A stretch of DNA of 64,000 nucleotides, from positions 186,001-250,000 of the forward strand of contig NZ_JAAWVT010000003.1 in assembly GCF_012271785.1 (NCBI RefSeq), written 5' to 3'. A program made the position numbers and the translations under genes. Every line of letters starts with the position of its first letter. The stretch's first letter is position 1. A model generated the notes under the pieces. The model saw only the letters and a program-made list of their open reading frames with translations. It was not told where the DNA came from and ran no database searches. The stretch comes from Paeniglutamicibacter terrestris. Lineage in GTDB: Bacteria > Actinomycetota > Actinomycetes > Actinomycetales > Micrococcaceae. Shown piece by piece: positions 16,510-23,954 of the stretch.

Positions 16510-17048
16510 ATCCGAAGGAGTCGGCGCACCGCGCGTGCGGTGTGCTCCCGCGCTAGGGGGCGGATGCCCAGGGCGAGGTGGATCGAGATCCCCTCGATGA
16601 GGGCATCAAGCGCCCGTGCGGTGTCGTGATCCATATGGCGTTCTAGGGCGCGACCGCTGAGCTCCAGCCATGACTGAGTGATGGTGGCGAAGCGCGCATC
16701 ACGCGCCGCCAGCGTGTACAGCTCCATGGTCAGCACCGTAGAGCGCTTTGAGTCCAGCACATCGTCATGGATCAACTCCACCAGAGCCGCAACCAATCGC
16801 TCACCGTGCAGCTCCCCGGCCAGCCGGATGGCGAAGCGCTCGCCGACCTCGGCGACAAAACGCCCGAAGGCGGCCTCCAGCAGCTCGTTCATGCCGGAGA
16901 AGTGGTAGGTCATCGAGCCCAGCGGGACATCGGCGAGCGCCGCGACCTTCCGGTGTGAGGTGCCGGCGACGCCCTGGTCGGCGATCACGTCTAGGGCACA
17001 GGAAATGATGCGGTCACGGCGGAGCGGGTCAACCCGTCGGGTGGAGAT
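16506..17048 (-). CDS. TetR-family regulator, apparently starting at ATC
   Basis: A typical TetR protein of about 180 residues. The helix-turn-helix is IADQGVAGTSHRKVAALADVPLGSMTYHF, with only TetR_C-like helices after it. The start is unusual: in this frame there is no ATG, GTG or TTG between 17204 (deep inside the upstream gene, giving an Arg-rich unfamiliar N-terminus) and codon DV of the first helix. The ATC at 17048 would give MSTRRVDPLRRDRII, exactly the usual TetR beginning, and follows TAGGACGG at a suitable distance. It is therefore called from ATC. It lies 11 bases after the acetyltransferase stop, so the two form an operon. Alternative: a gene inactivated by loss of its start. Confidence 0.72.
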   Translation of the reverse strand: MSTRRVDPLRRDRIISCALDVIADQGVAGTSHRKVAALADVPLGSMTYHFSGMNELLEAAFGRFVAEVGERFAIRLAGELHGERLVAALVELIHDDVLDSKRSTVLTMELYTLAARDARFATITQSWLELSGRALERHMDHDTARALDALIEGISIHLALGIRPLAREHTARAVRRLLRI

Positions 17049-17059
17049 GGCGCGCCGTC

Positions 17060-17638
17060 CTAAAGCTTCTTCATAACGCGGGCTGGGTTGCCCACTGCCA
17101 CGACGTTGGCCGGCACGTCCCGGGTGACCACGGAGCCGGCGCCAATGACGCTGTTCTCCCCGATGCTGACCCCCGGTAGGATCGTGGCGCCGCCGCCGAT
17201 CCACACGTTTTCACCGATCGTGATGGGTTTCGCCGCTTCGAGCTTGGCCCGCCGAAGCTCCGGCTCCATCGGGTGGGTGGGGGTCAGTAGCTGCACGTTG
17301 GGACCGATCAGGCAGTCCGCGCCGATGCTGATTTTTGCGACATCCAGGGCGGTGAGGTTGTAGTTGATGAAGGTGCGGTCGCCGATGGATAGCTGCGTGC
17401 CGTAGTCAACGAACAGCGGGGGCTTGATCTCCACGTCCTGCCCGAGGTGTCCGAGCAGGTCGACCAGGACGTGGCGGGCGGCTGTGGGGTCCATCGGGTA
17501 GATCTTGGTGTACTCGTCGGCCAGGCGCAGCGCGCGACTGGCCTCGGCTGCTAGTTCCGGATCATCGGCCAGGTAAAGGTCTCCGGCGAGCATGCGCTCG
17601 CGGTTGGTGCGGTGGTCATCGGCAAGATCGTCATCCAT
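17060..17638 (-). CDS. Maltose/galactoside O-acetyltransferase-type protein
   Basis: A 192-residue hexapeptide-repeat acetyltransferase with the N-terminal Maa domain (NRERMLAGDLYLADDPELAAE) and helix repeats ending IGENVWIGGGATILPGVSIGENSVIGAGSVVTRD; the catalytic-His segment is LLTPTHPMEP. It would acetylate a sugar with acetyl-CoA. ATG 17638 begins the Maa domain; longer readings upstream cross a perfect palindrome and are rejected. It is the first gene of an operon with the TetR regulator. It differs from the paralogue at 13483 in having the full N-terminal Maa domain. Confidence 0.87.
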   Translation of the reverse strand: MDDDLADDHRTNRERMLAGDLYLADDPELAAEASRALRLADEYTKIYPMDPTAARHVLVDLLGHLGQDVEIKPPLFVDYGTQLSIGDRTFINYNLTALDVAKISIGADCLIGPNVQLLTPTHPMEPELRRAKLEAAKPITIGENVWIGGGATILPGVSIGENSVIGAGSVVTRDVPANVVAVGNPARVMKKL

Positions 17639-17654
17639 ATGTACGATCGTACAT
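17639..17654. promoter_or_regulatory. Perfect 16-bp palindrome, probable TetR operator
   Basis: ATGTACGATCGTACAT is identical to its own complement. It directly abuts the start codon of the acetyltransferase-tetR operon and lies in the gap to the divergent VOC gene at 17733. Length and symmetry fit a TetR dimer site; the operon's own TetR protein is the obvious candidate. Confidence 0.7.
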
Positions 17655-17732
17655 TGTGGCTCACGGTGCCGCACCCGGACATTGAGCAGGATTCGAGAAG
17701 CGGCATGGGGATCGGGTGAATATTGTTGAGTC

Positions 17733-18134
17733 ATGGACATTTCATTGCAGTATTCACACATCACCGTCAACGACGTCGACGAAGCCATCGCGTTCTACCG
17801 CGACGGTTTGGGCCTAACGGTGGAGAACGATGTGGCTTCGGGCGAACACCGCTGGGTTACCCTGGGCACGGCCACCCAGCCGGGACTGGGCATCGTGCTC
17901 TCCAATCCACATGCGGGGCGCTCGGAGGCAGATGGCGACATTATGCAAGAGCTACTCGCCAAGGGCGTGCTGCCCATGACGGTCTTTAGCACCAATGACC
18001 TGGATGGGCTCTTCGAGCAGGTTCGCGCCACCGGAGTTGAGGTGCTCCAAGAGCCCATCGAGCAGCCGTGGGGCCCGAAAGACTGCGCCTTCCGAGATCC
18101 TTCGGGGAACATGATCCGACTAAACCAACGCTAG
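17733..18134 (+). CDS. VOC-family protein (glyoxalase/dioxygenase fold)
   Basis: A 133-residue single VOC unit pair: the N-terminal module HITVNDVDEAIAFYRDGLGL and the C-terminal FEQVRATGVEVLQEPIEQPWGPKDCAFRDPSGNMIRL. The segment QPWGPKDCAFRDPSGN is typical of the group. Metal ligands could be the His of SHITV and a Glu/His elsewhere, but they cannot be fixed by eye. Members include resistance proteins that bind drugs and metal-dependent isomerases and dioxygenases. It is divergent from the acetyltransferase-tetR operon and shares the palindrome region, so it may be under the same control. Confidence 0.82.
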   Translation: MDISLQYSHITVNDVDEAIAFYRDGLGLTVENDVASGEHRWVTLGTATQPGLGIVLSNPHAGRSEADGDIMQELLAKGVLPMTVFSTNDLDGLFEQVRATGVEVLQEPIEQPWGPKDCAFRDPSGNMIRLNQR

Positions 18135-18162
18135 GGATAAGAGTCCTCACCTCAAACCGTCA

Positions 18163-18200
18163 GTGGCCGGTCATCCTCTTTTGTGAGGATGACCGGCCAC
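18163..18200. terminator. Bidirectional hairpin terminator
   Basis: Arms of 16 bases (18163-18178 and 18185-18200, GTGGCCGGTCATCCTC and its complement) are perfect and enclose a six-base TTTTGT loop. The hairpin lies between the VOC gene and the small proline-rich gene, which point toward each other, so it can serve both. Confidence 0.75.
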
Positions 18201-18218
18201 TTGCTTCGGGAGCAGTGC

Positions 18219-18398
18219 CTACCTAATAGGCGGGATGGGCGCGATGGGATCGGGCTCATCGGGCGAGTAGGGGTGCTGCGGATTCGGTGGATAGGGCACG
18301 GGTCCGGGATCTGGCGGGGGATCGTAGGGCGGAGCGGGAGGAATCGCGTCGGGATGGGTCGGCCGGTGCGGCGGTACTGGAGGCTGTGGAATTGCCAT
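18219..18398 (-). CDS. Small proline-rich protein (59 residues)
   Basis: A 59-codon ORF starting MAIPQPPVPPHRPTHP and ending IAPIPPIR, in which roughly half of the residues are proline, interspersed with Asp and Tyr. It is flanked by a terminator on the 3' side and by 273 bases of non-coding sequence on the 5' side. Its ribosome site is weak. The reading frame gives a coherent repetitive composition (PxPP, DPxP) that the complementary frame (Arg/Gly/Trp rich) does not. No family is recognised. It could be a secreted or envelope-associated linker-like peptide, but it has no signal peptide. Confidence 0.5.
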   Translation of the reverse strand: MAIPQPPVPPHRPTHPDAIPPAPPYDPPPDPGPVPYPPNPQHPYSPDEPDPIAPIPPIR

Positions 18399-18671
18399 GG
18401 CTACTCACTTTCTTTCGATAGTGGATGCAGGCCCAGTGTATGGCGTGCCGTGTGGTGAAGGAACCCCCTTGTGCCCCGTAGCTGCGCCGGCACGTTACTA
18501 CTAATCCTCGCCGGCAGGTCTGGAGCCGGTGACAGGCTTGACGTTGATCTGTCGTGATGTTTCGTTTCGCTCATTGAGAATCACCGGGAAGATGCCTCTC
18601 GCCCAGGGATGCCCGCTGATCGGGCAGTTCCTCGGCGGGTCACGTCATCGAGCAGCTGGGAAAGCGAGGTA

Positions 18672-19598
18672 TCAGCGTGCCCCTTTTTTGAAGAGGCGCG
18701 CCCGCACCGCAAGACCCGCGCAGAGGATAACAGCAACGCCTCCGGCGAGCGTTTGCCAAGTCAGAACTTCGTGAAGGATGAGTCCTGCCCACAGGATGCT
18801 CATGACTGGCTGCGCGAGCTGAACCTGACTGACCTGGGTCATCGGGCCGATGGCCAGCCCCCGGTACCAGGCGAAGAATCCAAGGAACAGGCTCACCACA
18901 CCTAGATAGATGAACGCCATCCACTGGAGGGGGGTTCCTGTCTGTGGCTGGTCGATGACCGCAACAATGGCCAGCGCCATCATGAGCGGGGCAGCAAGGA
19001 CCAGTGCCCACGAAACCGTTTGCCAGGCACCCAGCTCGCGGGCCAGCAGGCCGCCCTCCGCGTAGCCGACAGCGGCCGCGAGCACTGCCCCAAACAGAAG
19101 TAGATCGGACCATGTCAGGTTTCCAAAACCGCTGCCTTGCAGCCCGGCGAAAAACACGGCGGCAACCGCACCTAGAATCGCGAAGATCCAAAATGACGGT
19201 GCGGGGCGTTCCTTGGTTCGCAACACGACCATGATGGCTGTCGCGGCCGGGAGTAGGGCGATCACTATCGCGCCGTGGCTGGCTGGTGCGGTAGTCAGTG
19301 CATAGGAGGTGAGTAGCGGGAACCCGAGAACAGTGCCACCGGCAACGATCGCGAGCCTGCGCCACTGAACCATGTTGGGAAGGTGCTGGCGGGTGGCGAC
19401 TAAGGCGATGGAGGCTAGCAGGGCGGCGATGACCGCCCGGGCCGACCCGACGAACAGGGGTGAGAGGCCCTCGACGGCCAGGCGAGTGAAGGGGACGGTA
19501 AATGAAAACGCCACAACTCCGACGAAGCCCCACCAGAGGCCCGTGCGTACCGATAGTACTGGTCGCGTTTCGACGATAGTGCTACTATTGCTATTCAT
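18672..19598 (-). CDS. EamA/DMT-family transporter
   Basis: A 308-residue protein with about ten hydrophobic helices in two EamA halves. The first half begins GLWWGFVGVVAFSFTVPF; the second begins after the WIFAILGAVAAVFFAG helix. The segments AWYRGLAIGPMTQVSQVQ and LILHEVLTWQTLAGGVAVI are typical of the second half. It is a drug/metabolite exporter candidate. Its ATG (19598) overlaps by two bases the ATG of the divergent MocR-type regulator, which is its probable controller. MocR-type regulators use pyridoxal phosphate, so an amino-acid-like substrate is plausible but not shown. Confidence 0.85.
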   Translation of the reverse strand: MNSNSSTIVETRPVLSVRTGLWWGFVGVVAFSFTVPFTRLAVEGLSPLFVGSARAVIAALLASIALVATRQHLPNMVQWRRLAIVAGGTVLGFPLLTSYALTTAPASHGAIVIALLPAATAIMVVLRTKERPAPSFWIFAILGAVAAVFFAGLQGSGFGNLTWSDLLLFGAVLAAAVGYAEGGLLARELGAWQTVSWALVLAAPLMMALAIVAVIDQPQTGTPLQWMAFIYLGVVSLFLGFFAWYRGLAIGPMTQVSQVQLAQPVMSILWAGLILHEVLTWQTLAGGVAVILCAGLAVRARLFKKGAR

Positions 19599-19613
19599 GA
19601 ATAACAGTAGCAC
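19579..19613. promoter_or_regulatory. Palindrome containing both start codons of the eamA/mocR pair
   Basis: GTGCTACT (19579-19586) and AGTAGCAC (19606-19613) are perfect outer arms, and TATTCATGAATA at the centre is a perfect palindrome holding the two divergent ATG codons. The only asymmetry is three extra bases in the left arm. TACTAT and, on the other strand, TACTGT sit about eight bases from each ATG, like -10 boxes for leaderless transcripts. A protein bound here would block both start sites. Confidence 0.65.
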
Positions 19614-21012
19614 GCAGAGGATTGTTGATGAGCTGCGTTCCTGGATCTCCACCGCGCCTCCGGGGGCAAAAGTCCTTTCGAGCCGGGAGTTGATGGCCAG
19701 GTACGGTGCCAGCCCCGTCACGGTACAAAAAGCAATGCACACACTCACGGCGCTCGGCCTGGTGGAGAGTCGGCCCGGAGTCGGCACCTTTGTGCGAGCG
19801 CTGCGGCCACGAAAGAGCGCTGACTATAGCTGGCAGACATCGGCGATGGGCTCTCCGCATGTCAGGTTGCCCGTCGTGCACGCAACCCAGCGCTCGGCGG
19901 CGCCCGATGCGATTAGCCTCCACTCGGGATACCCGGATCGGGAGTTGCTGCCCGAACGGCTGGTGCACGCCGCGCTCAACCGTGCGGCACGCACGGATAC
20001 GGCGCTGACTCGTTCCCCGGTCCGTGGATTACCGGAACTGCAGGCATGGTTTGCCGCGGAACTTGGAGCTGCCGCACCGGTGGATATCTCCCCGCCGACC
20101 GCCCGCGACGTGCTGGTCCTCTCGGGCAGCCAGAGTGGAATGAGTTCGATCTTCCGTGCCGTCGTAGGCCCCGGCGAACCACTACTGATCGAATCACCTA
20201 GCTACTGGGGAGCGATTCTTGCGGCGGCCCAGGCGGGGGTAACGCTCGTGCCGATTCCCTGCGGCCCCGACGGGCCGGACCCCGAGGACGTGGACCGAGC
20301 CTTCCGTCAGAGCGGCGCCCGGGCATTTTATGCCCAGCCCACCTATGCCAACCCGACGGGCATCCAATGGTCGCCACAGCGGGGGAAGGAAATCCTTGGC
20401 ATCGTCCGTAATCACGGGGCCTTCCTGATAGAAGACGACTGGGCACACGACCTAGCCATCGACACAGATCCCCGCCCCTTGGCCGCCCACGATGACAGTG
20501 GACACGTCATCTACGTGCGATCACTGACCAAGAGCGTCTCGCCTGCACTGCGTGTCGCCGCCGTCATCGCTCGAGGCCCGGTCCTTGATCGCATCGTGGC
20601 CGACCGCGGAGCTGAAGCACTGTATGTCAGTGGGCTGCTGCAGGCCGCGGCCCTGGATGTGGTGACCCAGTCGGGCTGGAAGACCTACCAACGCGGACTG
20701 CGCCACCAGCTGCGCGATAGACGCGATCTGCTGGTCGAAAGCCTGCGGGCCCATACACCCGATGCTAGCCTCGAACGGATTCCCGCCGGAGGGCTCAATC
20801 TCTGGCTGCGCCTGCCCGATGGCACGGACCTTGATCGGCTGGTGCGGGACTGCGAAGCCAGTGGACTCATCATCGCCGCGGGCGACGATTGGTTTCCTGC
20901 GGAACCCGCCGGCCCATTTATCCGCCTTAACTACTCGGGTAGCGCTCCGGAGCGGTTCCCCGAGGCAACGCGCATACTTCAGTCTGCTCTTGATCAACAA
21001 CGCGGGAACTAA
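19597..21012 (+). CDS. MocR-type regulator: GntR helix-turn-helix plus PLP aminotransferase-like domain
   Basis: A 471-residue regulator. Residues 1-75 form a GntR winged helix (LSSRELMARYGASPVTVQKAMHTLTALGLVESRPG). The remainder is a class-I aminotransferase domain that binds pyridoxal phosphate; the expected lysine is in VRSLTKSVSPALRVA, with the Asn/Asp/Tyr region YAQPTYANPTGIQ and the DDWAHDLA aspartate. MocR proteins usually control a neighbouring gene in response to an amino acid or PLP. Here the target should be the divergent transporter. The overlapping start codons at 19597/19598 are noted above; an upstream GTG is in frame but would run into the eamA coding sequence. Confidence 0.88.
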   Translation: MNNSSTQRIVDELRSWISTAPPGAKVLSSRELMARYGASPVTVQKAMHTLTALGLVESRPGVGTFVRALRPRKSADYSWQTSAMGSPHVRLPVVHATQRSAAPDAISLHSGYPDRELLPERLVHAALNRAARTDTALTRSPVRGLPELQAWFAAELGAAAPVDISPPTARDVLVLSGSQSGMSSIFRAVVGPGEPLLIESPSYWGAILAAAQAGVTLVPIPCGPDGPDPEDVDRAFRQSGARAFYAQPTYANPTGIQWSPQRGKEILGIVRNHGAFLIEDDWAHDLAIDTDPRPLAAHDDSGHVIYVRSLTKSVSPALRVAAVIARGPVLDRIVADRGAEALYVSGLLQAAALDVVTQSGWKTYQRGLRHQLRDRRDLLVESLRAHTPDASLERIPAGGLNLWLRLPDGTDLDRLVRDCEASGLIIAAGDDWFPAEPAGPFIRLNYSGSAPERFPEATRILQSALDQQRGN

Positions 21013-21269
21013 TGCCGAGCCGGCTCAGGCGTCACGGCGCTGAATCACCGGAAAGCATCGTGAAACCCGCACACGGCTTCACCGTGTGGCAACCCCAGCT
21101 CATGGGTCATGAAGCAAGATAAAAACCAAGCCACCCACCCAGAGGGTCCACAAATATTAGCTGAGGTAGGACATTCATTTCCCACCTTCAGAATCGAGGA
21201 GCTGAACCTCTTTTTCGTGGCCGCGGACGTAAACTGGGAGGGCACGTTTCCTACCATGGATGGAATCCG

Positions 21270-21656
21270 ATGTCCCTCTCAAACAGCCCCCTGACTACCA
21301 TCATTCCCGTTACCGATACGCAGCGCTCACAGAAGTTCTATGAGGATTTGTTGGGACTTTCCTATCGGGGTCAGGCCGCGGATGGCAACCTACTTTTCGC
21401 CCTCGACGGCACTGGTACATTGGCTCTGCTCTCGGACCCCGAAGCCAAGGCCTCCGTCCACACCGCAGCCAGTTTCGAAGTCAACGACATCTCGGGGGTC
21501 ATCACCGAGCTCTCCGGACGGGGCGTGGTCTTCGAAGACTATGACCTGCCCGATTTAAAGACCACCGAGCATGTCTGTGTCCTTGGATCGGAAAAGGCCG
21601 CCTGGTTTAGAGACCCCGACGGAAACATCCTCTGCCTCCACGAGAATCTTGGGTAG
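21270..21656 (+). CDS. VOC-family protein
   Basis: A 128-residue VOC protein beginning with TTIIPVTDTQRSQKFYEDLLGL and ending KAAWFRDPDGNILCLHE. The central segment (SFEVNDISGVITELSGRGVVFEDYDLP) carries the second beta-alpha-beta-beta-beta unit. The usual glyoxalase His is replaced at the first position, so a metal-independent binding role is possible. The 257 bases between this gene and the MocR gene contain no recognisable element; one possible 61-codon ORF there was judged non-coding. Followed by a release-factor-like gene in the same direction 66 bases downstream. Confidence 0.78.
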   Translation: MSLSNSPLTTIIPVTDTQRSQKFYEDLLGLSYRGQAADGNLLFALDGTGTLALLSDPEAKASVHTAASFEVNDISGVITELSGRGVVFEDYDLPDLKTTEHVCVLGSEKAAWFRDPDGNILCLHENLG

Positions 21657-21722
21657 AACACCTGCTGCGTAGCCGTACCGCCGCTGGTGGAGAGCATCCG
21701 AGCCTCGTGGGATGCTTGGAGC

Positions 21723-22145
21723 ATGGATCTGGAGATTTCGCCCGCGCTGACGATTCCGTCCTCCGAGCTCGACTGGCGGTTCTCTCGTTCCTCCGGCCCG
21801 GGCGGACAACACGTCAATACTTCCGATAGCCGCGTCGAGCTATCCTGGAATATTGCCGCCTCACGCATACTCTCAGATGCTCAGCGACAGCGGCTATTGA
21901 GTCGTCTTCGATCCCGGCTTATCGCCGGGGTACTGACCGTTTCCGCATCCGAACAGCGCTCCCAATTGCGTAATCGGGAAACTGCGCTGTTCAAGCTCGC
22001 CGAGCTGGTAGACACCGCGCTGGCGCCAGATGGTCCAACGAGACGTGCGACAAAACCAACTAAGGGATCGCAGCGTCGTCGACTGGCGGCCAAGGGGCGC
22101 CGTTCGCTCACCAAACAGCACCGCCAACGGCCGAGCGCAGAATAA
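21723..22145 (+). CDS. arfB: Alternative ribosome-rescue factor ArfB (YaeJ-type)
   Basis: A 140-residue peptidyl-tRNA hydrolase-like rescue factor. It has the release-factor catalytic motif FSRSSGPGGQHVNTSDSRVEL, and a basic C-terminal tail (RRRLAAKGRRSLTKQHRQR) that enters the empty mRNA channel of a stalled ribosome. It lacks the codon-recognition domains of RF1/RF2. It should free ribosomes stalled on truncated messages. Family and length fit well. ATG 21723 begins the fold; a further ATG 12 codons upstream is less likely. It may be co-transcribed with the preceding VOC gene. Confidence 0.88.
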   Translation: MDLEISPALTIPSSELDWRFSRSSGPGGQHVNTSDSRVELSWNIAASRILSDAQRQRLLSRLRSRLIAGVLTVSASEQRSQLRNRETALFKLAELVDTALAPDGPTRRATKPTKGSQRRRLAAKGRRSLTKQHRQRPSAE

Positions 22146-22170
22146 CCTTCAACTCTCGGTGTCCTAGAGC

Positions 22171-22566
22171 TCAGGAACCACACTGGAAGCGCAGCTCGTG
22201 CCCATCCGGATCCTTGACGTGCGGTAGTACCCAGCCGATAGAGCCGGGGTGGACACCGGGATGAATTTCACCCAATGCGGTTAATCTGGAGGCTAAGGCT
22301 TCAAGCGCTTCTCGGTTCGGGGCACCGAAGGCAAAGTAGTCGAAGCCCGCGGCAGCAATTGCCCGTTCCGGGTCAAGCCACAGACCAAGTTCCGGGCCTC
22401 CGTGGGGATGGTGCATCACCAATCCTGCGATGTTCTCCCCGTCACGGACTTCCAAAGCCAGTTTGTAGCCGAGTCGTGATTCGTACCAAGAACGACTGGA
22501 ATCCAAGTTTGTCACCGGGAGCTTCAGGTGGTGGACTCCTGCCAGTTCCGGTATTTCGGGATTCAT
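22171..22566 (-). CDS. VOC-family protein
   Basis: A 131-residue VOC protein: AGVHHLKLPVTNLDSSRSWYESRLGY, then MHHPHGGPELGLWLD and VLPHVKDPDGHELRFQ. The VHHLKLPV histidine and the C-terminal His/Glu (GHELRF) are placed like glyoxalase/dioxygenase metal ligands, so an enzyme is more likely than for the other copies here. ATG 22566 is preferred over 22572, because GAAAGG is eight bases upstream of the former and only two of the latter. It is convergent with arfB (25-base gap). Confidence 0.8.
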   Translation of the reverse strand: MNPEIPELAGVHHLKLPVTNLDSSRSWYESRLGYKLALEVRDGENIAGLVMHHPHGGPELGLWLDPERAIAAAGFDYFAFGAPNREALEALASRLTALGEIHPGVHPGSIGWVLPHVKDPDGHELRFQCGS

Positions 22567-22715
22567 GAGCATCGCCTTTCGTTGGTGGGCAGTTCCACGA
22601 TAGGTCCGTGCCTGTCAAAAGCACAGGGGCCGCTGGGTGGCTTTTGTTCCCCCAGGCCGCCTCGCCACCGAGAAGCGGAGCTTGCCGCTGCGTGTGACGG
22701 TGAAAAGACGAAAGA

Positions 22716-23597
22716 ATGGGAGGATGTTATCAATGGTTAGAGGCCCCTGTTAGGTGGTCCACTGAAGGGGGAAAACACATCAAGAAGGAACTGGAAGATG
22801 TAGCCGGAGCGGCCGAAACTGCCTCGAATTCACGGGCCTTTGTGATCGTGGCGCGGGCGGGCTTTGCTGTCAGCGGGATCTTGCATGTGTTGATCGGCGT
22901 CATCGCGATCCGATTGGCCCTCGGGGAGTCCGGAGACGCGGAACAGAGCGGTGCGATTGCTCAGCTGGCTGCCCAGCCGGCGGGCTTGGCCATGATCTGG
23001 ATTGGTGCTGCCGCGTGCCTCGGGCTGGGACTATGGCAGGTGAGCGAGATGCTCTTCGGGTACAGCAATGCACCGACGAAAACGCGCTGGGGCAAGAAGC
23101 TCTCCGCTGCCGGACAGAGCATCGTGTTCCTGGCGATGGCGCTGAGCTTCGGATCCTTTGGGCTAGGTAACCGCCGGGACAGTGGTGAGTCCACCAGTGA
23201 CACCTCAGCTCAGATCATGCAAGCTCCCGGGGGAGCTGCACTGTTACTCGCCATTGGTCTCGGCATTGCCGTGACTGGTTGCGTTTTTGGGGTCAGGGGC
23301 ATCATGCGGTCCTTCACCAAGACCCTGAACCTACCGTCGTCAAGGCCGATGCGACGCGGCACCCTTGCGCTGGGGATCCTCGGCTATACGGCCAAGGGAA
23401 TCACCCTCGTTCTTGTAGGGCTCTTGTTTATTGTGGCCACCTTGCAGGCGCATCCGGAGGAGTCTACGGGGCTAGATGGAGCGCTCAAGGCCTTGCGTGC
23501 CCAACCTTTTGGTAGCTACGTGCTCATTTTCATCGGTGTCGGGCTGGGATGCTACGGGATTTACCTGATGGCGAAGTCGCGATTGGCGCGGATGTGA
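22716..23597 (+). CDS. DUF1206 membrane protein
   Basis: A protein of about 272-293 residues with six or more hydrophobic helices: IVARAGFAVSGILHVLIGVIA, GLAMIWIGAAACLGLGLWQV, then SIVFLAMALSFGS, AALLLAIGLGIAVTGCVFG, GILGYTAKGITLVLVGLLFIVA and YVLIFIGVGLGCYGIYLMAKSR. The repeated two-helix pattern with RAGF/GYTAKG cores is that of DUF1206, an actinobacterial membrane family of unknown function. The start given is the first in-frame ATG, but the family's N-terminus (IKKELEDVAGAAETASNSR) begins at an ATC at 22779, which follows AAGGGGGA at seven bases; that is probably the real start. No operon partner is evident. Confidence 0.82.
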   Translation: MGGCYQWLEAPVRWSTEGGKHIKKELEDVAGAAETASNSRAFVIVARAGFAVSGILHVLIGVIAIRLALGESGDAEQSGAIAQLAAQPAGLAMIWIGAAACLGLGLWQVSEMLFGYSNAPTKTRWGKKLSAAGQSIVFLAMALSFGSFGLGNRRDSGESTSDTSAQIMQAPGGAALLLAIGLGIAVTGCVFGVRGIMRSFTKTLNLPSSRPMRRGTLALGILGYTAKGITLVLVGLLFIVATLQAHPEESTGLDGALKALRAQPFGSYVLIFIGVGLGCYGIYLMAKSRLARM

Positions 23598-23682
23598 TTC
23601 GGGATTCTTGGGTGTCTTAGGTCCATCAGGGCCGAAGCGTTAATCCTGCCCAAACCCGGTAAAAGGGGCTAGCGTTGGGAAT

Positions 23683-23868
23683 ATGAGCAAAGACATCGAG
23701 GACTCAACCCTAGGGGAAGAAATCGTCCACCCCCATCATCATCTGACACACAACACCGATGAGCGTGAGGTGAGTGATAAGCAGCTCTCCAAGTGGAAGA
23801 GCGAAGGCGGGGCGCTCCCGGCAGACTATGACCCGGACGTTGACGAAGATGAACCTTCAGGCGAGTAG
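23683..23868 (+). CDS. Small acidic hypothetical protein (61 residues)
   Basis: A 61-residue protein beginning MSKDIEDSTLGEEIVHPHHH and ending DPDVDEDEPSGE. It is strongly acidic with a HPHHHLTH histidine cluster and no hydrophobic segment. The ATG is preceded by TTGGGAAT at short distance, and TAGCGT about 20 bases upstream could be a -10 box. The composition and strong start make it a plausible real gene; no family is recognised. A metal-binding role for the His cluster is only a guess. Confidence 0.6.
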   Translation: MSKDIEDSTLGEEIVHPHHHLTHNTDEREVSDKQLSKWKSEGGALPADYDPDVDEDEPSGE

Positions 23869-23954
23869 TTGAACCGTAAGATCTGAGGGACTGTCGGTTC
23901 CTTGGCCACCGCTTTGATGTGTCGAAGGTGTCCTTCGGGTGGGTATTGCCGTCT

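Noticed and set aside
17060-17204. TetR translation starting at the ATG at 17204, or a frameshift fusion with the acetyltransferase
   Set aside because: The extra 52 residues are Arg-rich antisense-like sequence overlapping the acetyltransferase, and no slippery heptamer was found at its end (AAGCTTTAG).
21109-21294. A 61-codon ORF between the MocR gene and the following VOC gene
   Set aside because: No ribosome site, overlaps the start of the VOC gene in another frame, and shows no recognisable pattern.
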